Source of the DNA: Thalassobacillus sp043497085
GTDB lineage: Bacteria; Bacillota; Bacilli; Bacillales; Halobacillaceae
Direction: 5' to 3' (one strand)
Assembly (NCBI GenBank): GCA_043497085.1
Contig: JBIEKI010000001.1
Length of the DNA: 64,000 nucleotides
A program made the position numbers and the translations under genes. Positions 1 through 8,664 of this stretch are shown in pieces (the first letter of the stretch is position 1; each line of letters starts with the position of its first letter). Below the pieces are notes generated by a model, which saw only the letters and a program-made list of their open reading frames with translations, was not told where the DNA came from and did not search any database.

Positions 1-1
1 G

Positions 2-1081
2 GGAGAGTTTCAAGGAACGATCGATGATGGTTCTATCGATATTCCGGTAGTAGCGGTTTCTAAAAAAGATGGCGAATGGTTGAAGCAAAAGAGCAAAGCA
101 GGTAACTCGGAGTGGCTGGAAACGGAATATATTGATATCGTCGATTCGTTGGCTCCCTTTAGTGCCCGGGGACCGGTAACTGCCAATTGGACAATCAAGC
201 CGGACATACTCGCCCCCGGAGTGGCCATCAACAGTACGGTGCCTGGCGGCTACCAGGAACTTCAAGGGACCAGTATGGCTTCTCCGCATATTGCAGGAGT
301 AGCAGCCCTGATTAAGGAAGCGCACCCCGACTGGACACCGCAGGATATTAAAACAGCGATGCTTTCGACGGCAATCCCATTGAAAGACAAAGAAGGACTT
401 CTCTATGCACCGACCGAGCAGGGAATGGGGAAAGTGAATGTCGAGGCAGCAGTCCAGCCGGCACTCCAGTTTAATCCTTCTCAGTTGAATTTTGGCAGAT
501 TCAATAATAGCTTTCCAAAAAAGAAAATTATGGTAAAAATTACGAACAACGAAGAAAGTTCACAAAAAGTTCATTTTTCGCTTCCGAAGAAAAAACAAGG
601 TTTAAGATGGGAACTTCCAAAAGCGTTTACGTTGGCACCGAATCAATCGAAACGGGTCGAAATCGGGCTCCATGTGACGCCTGCCTTTTTGGAAAAAGGG
701 CTGCATCAAGGCTGGATCCGCATGGGAACGCCTGATCAAACGTTTGATCTGCCTTATCTATTCATGATGGAAACAAGCGATTATCCCCGTGCGATGGGCT
801 TTGAAATTGCAACTTCTACTTTTGATTCCACGACTTATGAATACCAATTCTATCTGCCTGAAGACGCAGAGAAGGTAAAGGTAGACCTATATAATCCTGA
901 CACACTGGTCTATGAAAGAAAGCTGTTTGAACTTACCAATCAGCAGAAAGGGGTAGTGGAAGGAGAGTTGACAAGAAGAGATCTTGGCGAGAACGGGCGT
1001 TATATTGCAGTCATTACCATTCAGAATGAGAGCAGACATTATAGTTATGGCGTACCAATTGATATAAAGGAATTTCCATAA
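2..1081 (+). CDS. Subtilisin-family (S8) serine protease, 5'-truncated by window edge
   Basis: The reading frame is open from base 2, so the N-terminal part, with the catalytic Asp and His, lies outside the window; about 359 residues remain. The first residues look like the end of a PA (protease-associated) insert. The catalytic serine motif GTSMASPHIAGVAALI follows near residue 85, preceded by the conserved PDILAPGV segment. The last 220 residues resemble the beta-rich C-terminal domain found in Vpr-like and cell-envelope subtilases. It is probably secreted and degrades extracellular protein. The family call is firm. The exact relative (Vpr-like is my best guess) cannot be fixed without the N-terminus. 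Confidence 0.85.
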   Translation, partial: GEFQGTIDDGSIDIPVVAVSKKDGEWLKQKSKAGNSEWLETEYIDIVDSLAPFSARGPVTANWTIKPDILAPGVAINSTVPGGYQELQGTSMASPHIAGVAALIKEAHPDWTPQDIKTAMLSTAIPLKDKEGLLYAPTEQGMGKVNVEAAVQPALQFNPSQLNFGRFNNSFPKKKIMVKITNNEESSQKVHFSLPKKKQGLRWELPKAFTLAPNQSKRVEIGLHVTPAFLEKGLHQGWIRMGTPDQTFDLPYLFMMETSDYPRAMGFEIATSTFDSTTYEYQFYLPEDAEKVKVDLYNPDTLVYERKLFELTNQQKGVVEGELTRRDLGENGRYIAVITIQNESRHYSYGVPIDIKEFP

Positions 1082-1108
1082 AAAAGGGGCTTTACAAGCT
1101 CTTTTTTT
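1081..1108 (+). terminator. Rho-independent terminator after the protease gene
   Basis: A hairpin GGGGCTT-TAC-AAGCTCT (with G-T pairs) is flanked by A and T runs directly after the protease stop codon. Confidence 0.7.
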
Positions 1109-1223
1109 TATGGTGTCTCTTTTCAAAATTGAAAAATCTTATATAATGTTAGGAGGGTATTTTAGAGGCAGGTAAAACCTGTAGAAAATTGTCAATTCTT
1201 ATGTATTTTTGCTCACAAACTCA

Positions 1224-1252
1224 TTGACAACCAAATACCCCTATTGTATGCT
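1224..1252 (+). promoter_or_regulatory. Sigma-A promoter of the atp operon
   Basis: TTGACA at 1224-1229 and TATGCT at 1247-1252 are separated by 17 bases, upstream of the first atp gene. This is the only good promoter seen before the ATP synthase genes. Confidence 0.7.
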
Positions 1253-1319
1253 TACTTAGTGTGGAATGATAAGGTTTTCATAACCTTGTTCTACAGTGTT
1301 TTTCCATCCCGGAAATATG

Positions 1320-1553
1320 ATGGGAGCGTTGGGTTTGAAAGTACCGAAAAATCCATTTCGAGCAATGGCGCTGACGAGTGCTATCGTTTCACAGCTGGCA
1401 GGAGGACCACTTGCAGGGGCTTTTCTTGGCAAGTGGCTCGATGAACAGTTTGCTGTGCAGCCACTCTTCTTGATCATAGGTATATTTTTGGGAGTAGGAG
1501 CAGGTACATACGGAACGATTCATTTAGTACGAGAATATACGGGAGACGAATAG
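1320..1553 (+). CDS. atpZ: AtpZ/AtpI-family small membrane protein, first gene of the atp operon
   Basis: A small protein of about 77 residues with two hydrophobic helices, the first containing LTSAIVSQLAGGPLAG and the second LFLIIGIFLGVGAGTYG. This is the AtpZ layout (F0F1-ATPase-associated, proposed Mg2+/Ca2+ or assembly helper) found ahead of atpI in several Bacillaceae. It ends 1 base before atpI. The start is uncertain: ATG at 1317 or 1320 has only a weak ribosome site, whereas a TTG at 1335 has GGGAG eight bases upstream. The role in ATP synthase assembly or ion supply is inferred from position and family. Confidence 0.75.
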   Translation: MGALGLKVPKNPFRAMALTSAIVSQLAGGPLAGAFLGKWLDEQFAVQPLFLIIGIFLGVGAGTYGTIHLVREYTGDE

Positions 1554-1554
1554 C

Positions 1555-1923
1555 ATGGAAGCTTATCAGCAAATGATCACCCGTCAACGGAAATGGATGT
1601 TCTATCTTCTGGCTTTATTTGTACTGGGATGGGGATTGACCCCGTATGCCAGTATATTCCTCGGACTTCTTCTTGGAAGTTCACTCAGTTTTTACAATCT
1701 CTGGTTAATGCAGCGGAAAGTGGACAAGTTCGGTGAAGCTACCGCCCGGCAGAAATCAGTGAAAGGTATTGGCACTTTTTCGCGATTGATGGCTGGGGGA
1801 CTAGCTGTGTTGATCGCCCTTCAGTTTGAAGAATATTTCCATTTGATCGCAGTTGTATTGGGTTTAATGACAGCCTATATTGTCATTATGATAGAATTTT
1901 TATTTTTCAGAACCAGAGACTAG
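1555..1923 (+). CDS. atpI: ATP synthase subunit I
   Basis: A 122-residue protein with four predicted membrane helices and a short basic loop between the second and third. Family knowledge: AtpI helps assemble the c-ring of the Fo sector and is not part of the final enzyme. It sits directly between atpZ and atpB, as usual in Bacillus. Sequence conservation in AtpI is low, so the call rests on length, topology and position. Confidence 0.85.
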   Translation: MEAYQQMITRQRKWMFYLLALFVLGWGLTPYASIFLGLLLGSSLSFYNLWLMQRKVDKFGEATARQKSVKGIGTFSRLMAGGLAVLIALQFEEYFHLIAVVLGLMTAYIVIMIEFLFFRTRD

Positions 1924-1945
1924 CATTAGAAGAGAGGTGAACAGG

Positions 1946-2668
1946 TTGGATCACGGAGCACCGATTTGGAATGATGCTTTTGGGATTTCGTGGTTGGATT
2001 TTAACTTATCCAACGTGTTGATGATGTTTATTGCATCGCTGATCGTTTTCATCATCGGTTTAGCAGCAACACGCAACATGCAGCGGAAACCTACGGGTTA
2101 TCAGAATTTCATTGAGTGGTTGATTGATTTTGTCAAAGGTATTATTGGCTCGAACATGGATTGGCGTACCGGGAAACGGTTTTTACCGCTTGGACTGACG
2201 CTTTTCACCTACATATTTGTAGCGAACATGCTCGGGGTCATATTGATGGTAGTCGTCGGACATGATTTATGGTGGAAGTCACCGACATCAGATGCCGGCA
2301 TCACATTGACGCTTGCGACGATGGTCGTCGTATTGAGCCACTATTATGGGATTAAACTTAATGGGGTGAAAGAATACGGAAAGCAATTCGTCCGTCCATT
2401 GCCATTTTTACTTCCATTTAAGATTATTGAAGAGTTTGCCAACACGTTGACTCTCGGTTTGCGACTATACGGAAACATTTTTGCAGGTGAGGTACTGTTG
2501 ACGATGTTAGCTGCAACTGCAGCTTCCGGCTTCGGAGGATTCTTCGGAGCGGCCATCCCTATGCTTGCATGGCAAGGGTTCAGTACATTCATCGGTTTCA
2601 TCCAGGCATTTATTTTCACCATGTTGACAATGGTCTATCTATCTCACAAGGTTAGCACGGACCATTAA
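1946..2668 (+). CDS. atpB: ATP synthase Fo subunit a
   Basis: Subunit a forms the proton half-channels next to the c-ring in the membrane. The protein is 240 residues with several membrane helices. The conserved helix near the C-terminus reads LGLRLYGNIFAGEVLL and contains the essential arginine. The start is taken as TTG at 1946, because AGGTGA at 1935-1940 lies five bases upstream; an in-frame GTG at 1937 overlaps that site. I see no residue pattern suggesting Na+ rather than H+ coupling. Confidence 0.95.
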   Translation: MDHGAPIWNDAFGISWLDFNLSNVLMMFIASLIVFIIGLAATRNMQRKPTGYQNFIEWLIDFVKGIIGSNMDWRTGKRFLPLGLTLFTYIFVANMLGVILMVVVGHDLWWKSPTSDAGITLTLATMVVVLSHYYGIKLNGVKEYGKQFVRPLPFLLPFKIIEEFANTLTLGLRLYGNIFAGEVLLTMLAATAASGFGGFFGAAIPMLAWQGFSTFIGFIQAFIFTMLTMVYLSHKVSTDH

Positions 2669-2722
2669 TATAAGTTTCAAAAAAAAATAATTTTTTTTAC
2701 AAATAAGAGGAGGATTTTCATT

Positions 2723-2935
2723 ATGGGTCTTTTAGCAGCTGCAATCGCAGTAGGTTTGGCGGCACTTGGTGCTGGTATTGGTAACGGTTTGATCGTAAGT
2801 CGTACAGTAGAAGGAATTGCACGTCAGCCAGAATTGCGCGGTGCACTTCAAACTACAATGTTCATCGGGGTAGCGTTGGTTGAGGCGATTCCAATCATCG
2901 CTGTTGTTATCGCATTTATCGTAATGGGTGGTTAA
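2723..2935 (+). CDS. atpE: ATP synthase Fo subunit c
   Basis: The 70-residue, two-helix proteolipid that forms the rotor ring. The ion-binding glutamate is Glu54 in ALVEAIPII. The first helix has LGAGIGNGLIV, close to the usual Gly-rich packing motif, and the polar loop has RQP. It lacks the Gln and Ser partners of Na+-binding c subunits, so it should be proton-coupled. The alkaliphile AxAxAxA pattern is also absent. A strong AGAGGAGG ribosome site precedes ATG. A stable hairpin follows the gene (see 2952-2984). Confidence 0.97.
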   Translation: MGLLAAAIAVGLAALGAGIGNGLIVSRTVEGIARQPELRGALQTTMFIGVALVEAIPIIAVVIAFIVMGG

Positions 2936-2951
2936 TATAGTAGTTTCAGTG

Positions 2952-2984
2952 ATGGCGAAGGGCATCTAAGCAGGTCTTCGCCAT
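2952..2984 (+). other. Intercistronic hairpin between atpE and atpF
   Basis: ATGGCGAAG at 2952-2960 pairs perfectly with CTTCGCCAT at 2976-2984 around a 15-base loop. No T run follows, so it is probably not a full terminator. It may stabilise or mark a processing site in the atpE message, since the c subunit is needed in many copies. That role is inference. Confidence 0.6.
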
Positions 2985-3125
2985 TGCTTTGTACCTTGTA
3001 ACATAGTTGATAAACGAATTTGTACATGTTCAAAATAAGAAAATTCGACTGACGGCAGTTTGCCGAAGCCGATTTTTTCTCATGTAGAGCCTATTACGGT
3101 AACGTTGTGGAAAGGAGTGGACACT

Positions 3126-3650
3126 GTGCAAGCATATACTGGTTGGTTGATGGTCGGCGCTGAAGGCGGCCTCATGATAGGAGATATGTTGGCTCAATTG
3201 TTCTTCTTCCTTGTTCTTTTAGCACTCCTCGCGAAATTCGCATGGGGACCGCTCATGAACATCATGAAAGAACGTGAAGAACATATTGCCAATGAAATAG
3301 ATACAGCTGAAAAAAGTCGTGAAGAAGCAGCGCGTATGCAGCGTGAAGCTTCCGAAGAGTTGAAAAAGACAAGACAAGAAGCACAAGCAATTATTGAAGA
3401 CGCGAAGAAAACAGCAGGACAGCAAGAACGTGCGATTATGGAATCGGCACGTGAAGAGGCAGAGCGCATGAAGCTTGCTGCTCGCCAGGAAATCGAGCAG
3501 GAAAAAGAAAAAGCGGTCCAGGCCTTGAAAGACCAAGTTGCTTCCTTGTCAGTACTGGTTGCCAGCAAGGTGATCGAGAAGGAATTGTCCGAGCAGGACC
3601 AGCAGCAATTGATCAATGACTACATTAAAGAAGTAGGAGAAGAGCGATGA
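3126..3650 (+). CDS. atpF: ATP synthase Fo subunit b
   Basis: Subunit b is the peripheral stalk that holds F1 against Fo. The protein has one N-terminal membrane helix (LFFFLVLLALLAKFAWGP) and then a long charged coiled coil of about 130 residues. I chose GTG at 3126 (174 residues, close to the 170 of B. subtilis) because AAGGAGTGG lies just upstream; an open frame continues back to 3060 without a ribosome site. It overlaps atpH by 4 bases (ATGA), suggesting coupled translation. Confidence 0.95.
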   Translation: MQAYTGWLMVGAEGGLMIGDMLAQLFFFLVLLALLAKFAWGPLMNIMKEREEHIANEIDTAEKSREEAARMQREASEELKKTRQEAQAIIEDAKKTAGQQERAIMESAREEAERMKLAARQEIEQEKEKAVQALKDQVASLSVLVASKVIEKELSEQDQQQLINDYIKEVGEER

Positions 3651-4195
3651 GTGAATCAGTGGTATCAAGACGCTATGCCAATGCTCTTTTTCAACTCGGT
3701 AAAGAAAAGAACCAGCTTGATCAGATAGAAGGAGAACTTCGTGCTATCCGCGAAGTTTGGGCTACGAATAAAGAAATGATGACTTTTCTTAAGCATCCAC
3801 GCGTGTCACTCGATAAGAAAAAGCAAATCATCGCGACTGGCTTTGCAGGTTATTCCTCTACAGTCCTCAACACGTTGATGCTGCTTTTAGATCGACATCG
3901 TGAAGATATTATCCCCTTTATGATTGATCATTTTATCGAAAAGGTGAATGATGCGAAAGGAATAGCAGAAGCGAAAGTATATTCTGTACGAGAATTGTCC
4001 GAAGATGAAAAGCTCCAGATTTCACAGGTTTTTGCCAGAAAGATTGGAAAGAATACCCTGAAAATAACGAACATCATCGATCGTGCTATCCTCGGCGGTA
4101 TTAAAATCCGTATAGGAAACCGTATCTATGATGGTTCTATCAGTGGGAAACTTGAGCGCATCGAACGGAAATTGGTATCTGGAAACAATAGATGA
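3647..4195 (+). CDS. atpH: ATP synthase F1 subunit delta
   Basis: A 182-residue soluble protein of the OSCP/delta family that links the top of F1 to the b stalk. The N-terminal VVSRRYANALFQLG motif and the C-terminal GGIKIRIGNRIYDGSISGKL segment are characteristic. It starts inside the atpF stop codon and is followed by atpA after 15 bases. Length matches the family (about 180). Confidence 0.96.
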   Translation: MSESVVSRRYANALFQLGKEKNQLDQIEGELRAIREVWATNKEMMTFLKHPRVSLDKKKQIIATGFAGYSSTVLNTLMLLLDRHREDIIPFMIDHFIEKVNDAKGIAEAKVYSVRELSEDEKLQISQVFARKIGKNTLKITNIIDRAILGGIKIRIGNRIYDGSISGKLERIERKLVSGNNR

Positions 4196-4210
4196 TAGGG
4201 GTGAAATGGC

Positions 4211-5719
4211 ATGAGCATCAAAGCTGAAGAAATCAGTTCACTGATTAAGCAGCAAATTGAAAGTTATGAATCTGATATTGAAGTCAACGATGTAGGTACG
4301 GTCATCGAGGTCGGTGATGGTATTGCACGTGCTCACGGACTTGATAACGTCATGTCCGGTGAACTAGTTGAGTTCTCTAACGGTGTTATGGGTCTTGCCC
4401 AGAACCTGGAAGAAAACAACGTCGGTCTTGTCATTTTGGGGCCATTCACTGATATTAAAGAGGGCGATGAAGTCCGTCGTACAGGCCGCATTATGCAAGT
4501 GCCTGTAGGAGAAGAATTATTAGGTCGTGTTGTGAATCCACTCGGCCAGCCAGTTGATGGCATGGGTCCGATTGAGACTTCTAAAACACGCCCGATCGAA
4601 TCACCTGCACCAGGGGTCATGGATCGTAAATCCGTTGACGAACCACTTCAAACTGGTATCAAAGCAATCGACGCACTAGTACCAATTGGACGTGGACAGC
4701 GTGAATTGATCATCGGTGACCGTCAGACTGGTAAAACGACTGTAGCAATCGATACGATTTTGAACCAGGCTGATCAGGATATGATTTGTATCTATGTAGC
4801 TATTGGTCAAAAAGAATCCACAGTCCGTGGAACAGTTGAAACGCTACGCCGTCATGGCGCATTGGATTATACAATCGTCGTAACCGCAAGTGCATCCCAG
4901 CCGGCACCACTTCTATACTTGGCGCCTTATGCCGGGGTATCTATGGGTGAAGAATTCATGCATAACGGCAAGCATGTATTGGTTGTTTATGATGACCTGT
5001 CTAAACAGGCTGCTGCTTACCGTGAACTTTCCCTATTGCTACGCCGCCCGCCAGGCCGTGAAGCATTCCCGGGGGACGTCTTCTACCTTCACTCTCGCCT
5101 GCTCGAACGTGCAGCGAAGCTCAGTGATGCAAAAGGCGGAGGCTCATTGACAGCCCTTCCGTTCGTAGAAACACAAGCAGGTGACATCTCTGCATATATC
5201 CCGACAAACGTAATCTCCATCACAGATGGACAGATTTTCTTACAGTCTGATTTGTTCTTCTCAGGTGTGCGCCCAGCGATCAACGCGGGTCTATCCGTAT
5301 CACGTGTCGGTGGTTCTGCCCAAATCAAAGCGATGAAAAAAGTTGCAGGTACACTACGTTTGGACCTGGCATCTTATCGTGAATTGGAAGCATTCGCCCA
5401 GTTCGGTTCTGACCTGGATAAAGCTACCCAGGCTAAACTGAATCGTGGTGCCCGTACAGTTGAAGTACTGAAGCAGGGGCTTCATAAACCGCTTGCGGTT
5501 GAGAAACAGGTCATGATCATCTTCGCTTTGACCAAGGGATACTTAGATGATATTCCTGTTGAAGATGTGACACGTTTTGAGGAAGAGTTCCATAACTGGA
5601 TGGGTAACAACCGCAAAGAACTTCTTAAGCAGATCCGTGAAACCGGTAAGCTTGCAGAAGCAGAAGATATGAAAGAAGCGGTCGAAGCGTTCAAGAAGAC
5701 GTTCGTCGTTTCTGAATGA
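4211..5719 (+). CDS. atpA: ATP synthase F1 subunit alpha
   Basis: The 502-residue non-catalytic nucleotide-binding subunit of F1. The N-terminal beta-barrel is followed by the nucleotide-binding fold with P-loop GDRQTGKT near residue 170, and then the C-terminal helical domain. The subunit-interface motif PAINAGLSVSRVGGSAQ is present. It alternates with beta subunits in the alpha3beta3 hexamer. No unusual residues were noticed. Confidence 0.98.
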   Translation: MSIKAEEISSLIKQQIESYESDIEVNDVGTVIEVGDGIARAHGLDNVMSGELVEFSNGVMGLAQNLEENNVGLVILGPFTDIKEGDEVRRTGRIMQVPVGEELLGRVVNPLGQPVDGMGPIETSKTRPIESPAPGVMDRKSVDEPLQTGIKAIDALVPIGRGQRELIIGDRQTGKTTVAIDTILNQADQDMICIYVAIGQKESTVRGTVETLRRHGALDYTIVVTASASQPAPLLYLAPYAGVSMGEEFMHNGKHVLVVYDDLSKQAAAYRELSLLLRRPPGREAFPGDVFYLHSRLLERAAKLSDAKGGGSLTALPFVETQAGDISAYIPTNVISITDGQIFLQSDLFFSGVRPAINAGLSVSRVGGSAQIKAMKKVAGTLRLDLASYRELEAFAQFGSDLDKATQAKLNRGARTVEVLKQGLHKPLAVEKQVMIIFALTKGYLDDIPVEDVTRFEEEFHNWMGNNRKELLKQIRETGKLAEAEDMKEAVEAFKKTFVVSE

Positions 5720-5758
5720 TTGGAACGCAACCTTTGTTAGAAAGGGTGGTGAAGTAGC

Positions 5759-6622
5759 GTGGCATCCCTTAGAGATATTAAAGGCCGGATAGATTCCACG
5801 AAAAAGACGAAACAAATTACGAAGGCGATGGAAATGGTATCTGCAGCGAAATTGAATCGTGCAGAAGAAAATGCCAGAGCGTTCGTACCATATAGTGAGA
5901 AAATCCAGGAAGTCGTGGCAAGTATCGCTACAGGTGGCGGTGACGCTGATCATCCGATGCTTAAGTCACGGGAAGTCAAACGAACTGGATATCTTGTAAT
6001 CACTTCCGACAGAGGTCTGGCCGGTGCTTACAACAGCAGTATTCTCCGTAACGTATATCAGACAATACAAAAGCGCCACAATTCCGCAGATGAGTATACT
6101 GTAATCACTGTCGGTAAAATCGGCCGTGACTTTTTCCGGAAACGGAATATGCCGGTCGATAAAGAAATTGTAGCGATTGCTGACCAGCCGGATTTTGCAG
6201 ATATCAAAGATATCGCAGCAGAAACTGTCCAACTGTTTACTGATGAAGTGATCGATGAGCTTTATCTTTATTACAACCATTACGTCAGTGCAATTTCTCA
6301 AGAAGTGACGGAGAAGAAATTGCTGCCGCTGACTGATTTGAACGAAGGGGTAAAAGCGACGACGAGCTCCTATGAATACGAGCCGGACCAGGAAGTAATT
6401 CTGGAGACATTGCTGCCTCAATATGCTGAAAGTTTGATTTATGGTGCCTTGCTCGACGGTAAAGCAAGTGAACATGCTGCCCGTATGACAGCTATGAAGA
6501 GTGCTACAGATAACGCTGATGATCTTATTGGTGATCTTTCACTCAAATACAACCGGGCCCGTCAAGCAGCCATCACCCAGGAAATCACCGAAATTGTCGG
6601 TGGAGCAGCTGCTCTTGAATAG
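5759..6622 (+). CDS. atpG: ATP synthase F1 subunit gamma
   Basis: The 287-residue central shaft that rotates inside the alpha3beta3 hexamer. The N-terminus SLRDIKGRIDSTKKTKQITK and the C-terminal KYNRARQAAITQEITEIVGG are the two conserved coiled-coil ends. It starts with GTG at 5759 preceded by AAAGGGTGG. It lies between atpA and atpD in the standard order. Confidence 0.97.
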   Translation: MASLRDIKGRIDSTKKTKQITKAMEMVSAAKLNRAEENARAFVPYSEKIQEVVASIATGGGDADHPMLKSREVKRTGYLVITSDRGLAGAYNSSILRNVYQTIQKRHNSADEYTVITVGKIGRDFFRKRNMPVDKEIVAIADQPDFADIKDIAAETVQLFTDEVIDELYLYYNHYVSAISQEVTEKKLLPLTDLNEGVKATTSSYEYEPDQEVILETLLPQYAESLIYGALLDGKASEHAARMTAMKSATDNADDLIGDLSLKYNRARQAAITQEITEIVGGAAALE

Positions 6623-6660
6623 CAGGCTTTCCTGGACTCGAATAGTTAGGAGGGAAATCG

Positions 6661-8073
6661 ATGAGTAAAGGACGCGTAATGCAAGTCATGGGACCGGTTG
6701 TCGATGTTTCTTTCGAAGACGGACAACTCCCTGAAATAAATAACGCTTTGCACGTGTATTCACCCGCGCAAAACGAAAATGAAGTAAACGTCGACCTTAC
6801 ATTAGAAGTTGCCCTTCACCTGGGGGACAACGCAGTCCGTACCGTTGCCATGGCATCAACAGAGGGTGTCCAGCGTGGTATGGAAGTAAATGATAAAGGC
6901 GGACCGATTTCTGTACCAGTCGGTGAAGTGACACTTGGCCGTGTCTTCAACGTACTAGGAGATAACATCGATCTTGATGAACCATTAGCGGCTGACGTAC
7001 GCCGTGATCCGATTCACCGCCAGGCTCCGAAATTTGAAAACCTGGCTACAGAAACAGAAATTCTTGAAACAGGAATTAAAGTCGTCGACTTGCTAGCACC
7101 TTATGTTAAAGGTGGTAAGATCGGGTTGTTTGGTGGTGCCGGTGTTGGTAAAACGGTACTAATCCAGGAATTGATCAACAACATCGCCCAGGAACACGGT
7201 GGTATTTCCGTATTCGCCGGTGTTGGTGAGCGTACCCGTGAAGGGAATGACTTGTACTTCGAAATGAAGGACTCCGGAGTTATTTCCCGTACCGCTATGG
7301 TATTCGGTCAGATGAACGAACCGCCTGGAGCACGTATGCGTGTTGCATTGACAGGTCTTACAATGGCCGAATATTTCCGTGATGAACAAGGACAGGACGT
7401 ATTGTTCTTCATCGATAACATTTTCCGTTTCACTCAGGGTGGTCTGGAAGTATCTGCCCTACTTGGCCGTATGCCATCTGCTGTTGGTTACCAGCCGACA
7501 CTGGCAACGGAAATGGGTCAGTTGCAAGAGCGTATCACATCTACAGATAAAGGTTCCGTAACATCCATTCAGGCGATCTACGTCCCTGCCGATGACTATA
7601 CAGACCCGGCGCCAGCGACAACATTCGCCCACTTGGATGCAACTACTAACCTGGAACGTAAGCTTTCCGAGCAGGGTATCTACCCAGCGGTGGATCCACT
7701 AGCGTCCACTTCCCGTGCCCTTGACCCTGAAATTGTTGGGCAGGAACACTATGACGTGGCTCGTGAAGTGCAGCGTACACTACAGCGTTATAAAGAACTT
7801 CAGGATATTATCGCTATTCTTGGTATGGATGAACTATCTGATGAAGACAAGCAGGTCGTTGGCCGTGCTCGTCGTATCCAGTTCTTCTTATCCCAGAACT
7901 TCCACGTTGCCGAACAGTTTACTGGCCAAAAAGGTTCTTATGTACCTGTTCAGGAGACGGTCAAAGGATTCAGAGAAATCCTGGATGGCAAGTACGATGA
8001 CCTTCCAGAGGATGCTTTCCGCCTGGTCGGACGTATCGAAGATGTCGTTGAAAAAGCGAAACAGATGCAATAA
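6661..8073 (+). CDS. atpD: ATP synthase F1 subunit beta (catalytic)
   Basis: The 470-residue catalytic subunit. The P-loop GGAGVGKT is at residues 158-165. The adenine-site segment GERTREGND follows, and the DELSEED-type motif appears as DELSDED. ATP is made from ADP and phosphate at the alpha/beta interface. A strong AGGAGGG ribosome site precedes ATG. Length and motifs match the family. Confidence 0.98.
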   Translation: MSKGRVMQVMGPVVDVSFEDGQLPEINNALHVYSPAQNENEVNVDLTLEVALHLGDNAVRTVAMASTEGVQRGMEVNDKGGPISVPVGEVTLGRVFNVLGDNIDLDEPLAADVRRDPIHRQAPKFENLATETEILETGIKVVDLLAPYVKGGKIGLFGGAGVGKTVLIQELINNIAQEHGGISVFAGVGERTREGNDLYFEMKDSGVISRTAMVFGQMNEPPGARMRVALTGLTMAEYFRDEQGQDVLFFIDNIFRFTQGGLEVSALLGRMPSAVGYQPTLATEMGQLQERITSTDKGSVTSIQAIYVPADDYTDPAPATTFAHLDATTNLERKLSEQGIYPAVDPLASTSRALDPEIVGQEHYDVAREVQRTLQRYKELQDIIAILGMDELSDEDKQVVGRARRIQFFLSQNFHVAEQFTGQKGSYVPVQETVKGFREILDGKYDDLPEDAFRLVGRIEDVVEKAKQMQ

Positions 8074-8169
8074 GAATTTTCTTACCTGATAGAGAATGGC
8101 GGGCGACAGGGATTGTACCTTTAGCCTGCCTATCCATTTATGGTGAGTCCAGCCCAAGGAGGGGTAATC

Positions 8170-8574
8170 ATGAAGACACTAACGGTGAGTGTTGTCACTC
8201 CTGATGGCCCGGTTTTGGAAGATGCATTTGAAATGGTGAGCTGTAAGGCGGAAAGTGGTGAACTTGGGGTGCTTCCAGGTCATATCCCGATGGTCGCTCC
8301 TTTGACGATCAGTGCTGTCCGTCTGAAAAAAGAAGGAAGCTCCGAGCGTATCGCTGTCAACGGTGGCTTTTTAGAGGTTCGTCCTGAAAAAGTGACGATT
8401 CTGGCGCAATCAGCAGAAAAACCTTCTGAGATTGATGTGGAGCGTGCCCGCAAGGCGAAGGAGCGTGCCGAACGCCGTCTGCAAACGAAGCAGGAAGATG
8501 TTGATTTCAAACGGGCTGAAATGGCACTAAGACGTGCTATCAACCGTTTAGATGTATTTGAAAATAACTTTTAA
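8170..8574 (+). CDS. atpC: ATP synthase F1 subunit epsilon
   Basis: A 134-residue protein with an N-terminal beta-sandwich (ESGELGVLPGHIPMVAPL) and a C-terminal helical hairpin rich in Arg, Lys and Glu. Family role: it couples the gamma shaft to the c-ring and inhibits ATP hydrolysis. ATG at 8170 was chosen over an in-frame ATG at 8140 because AAGGAGGGG lies directly upstream of it. It is the last gene of the operon. Confidence 0.96.
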   Translation: MKTLTVSVVTPDGPVLEDAFEMVSCKAESGELGVLPGHIPMVAPLTISAVRLKKEGSSERIAVNGGFLEVRPEKVTILAQSAEKPSEIDVERARKAKERAERRLQTKQEDVDFKRAEMALRRAINRLDVFENNF

Positions 8575-8580
8575 TAGTTG

Positions 8581-8609
8581 ACTGCTTTCCTTTAGGGAAG
8601 CAGTTTTTT
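8581..8609 (+). terminator. Terminator of the atp operon
   Basis: ACTGCTTtCC and GGgAAGCAGT form a stem around TTTA, followed by a run of Ts. Confidence 0.85.
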
Positions 8610-8664
8610 ATTTTGACTCTGTTGTTTATTTTTTATAATAGGCTTATTCAACAATAGGGACGAA

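Noticed and set aside
1129..1147. TTGAAA and TATAAT before the atp operon
   Set aside because: They are only 7 bases apart; the TTGACA-17-TATGCT pair further on is a proper promoter.
3194..3616. 140-residue minus-strand ORF opposite atpF
   Set aside because: Shadow of the Glu/Lys/Ala-rich coiled coil of subunit b.
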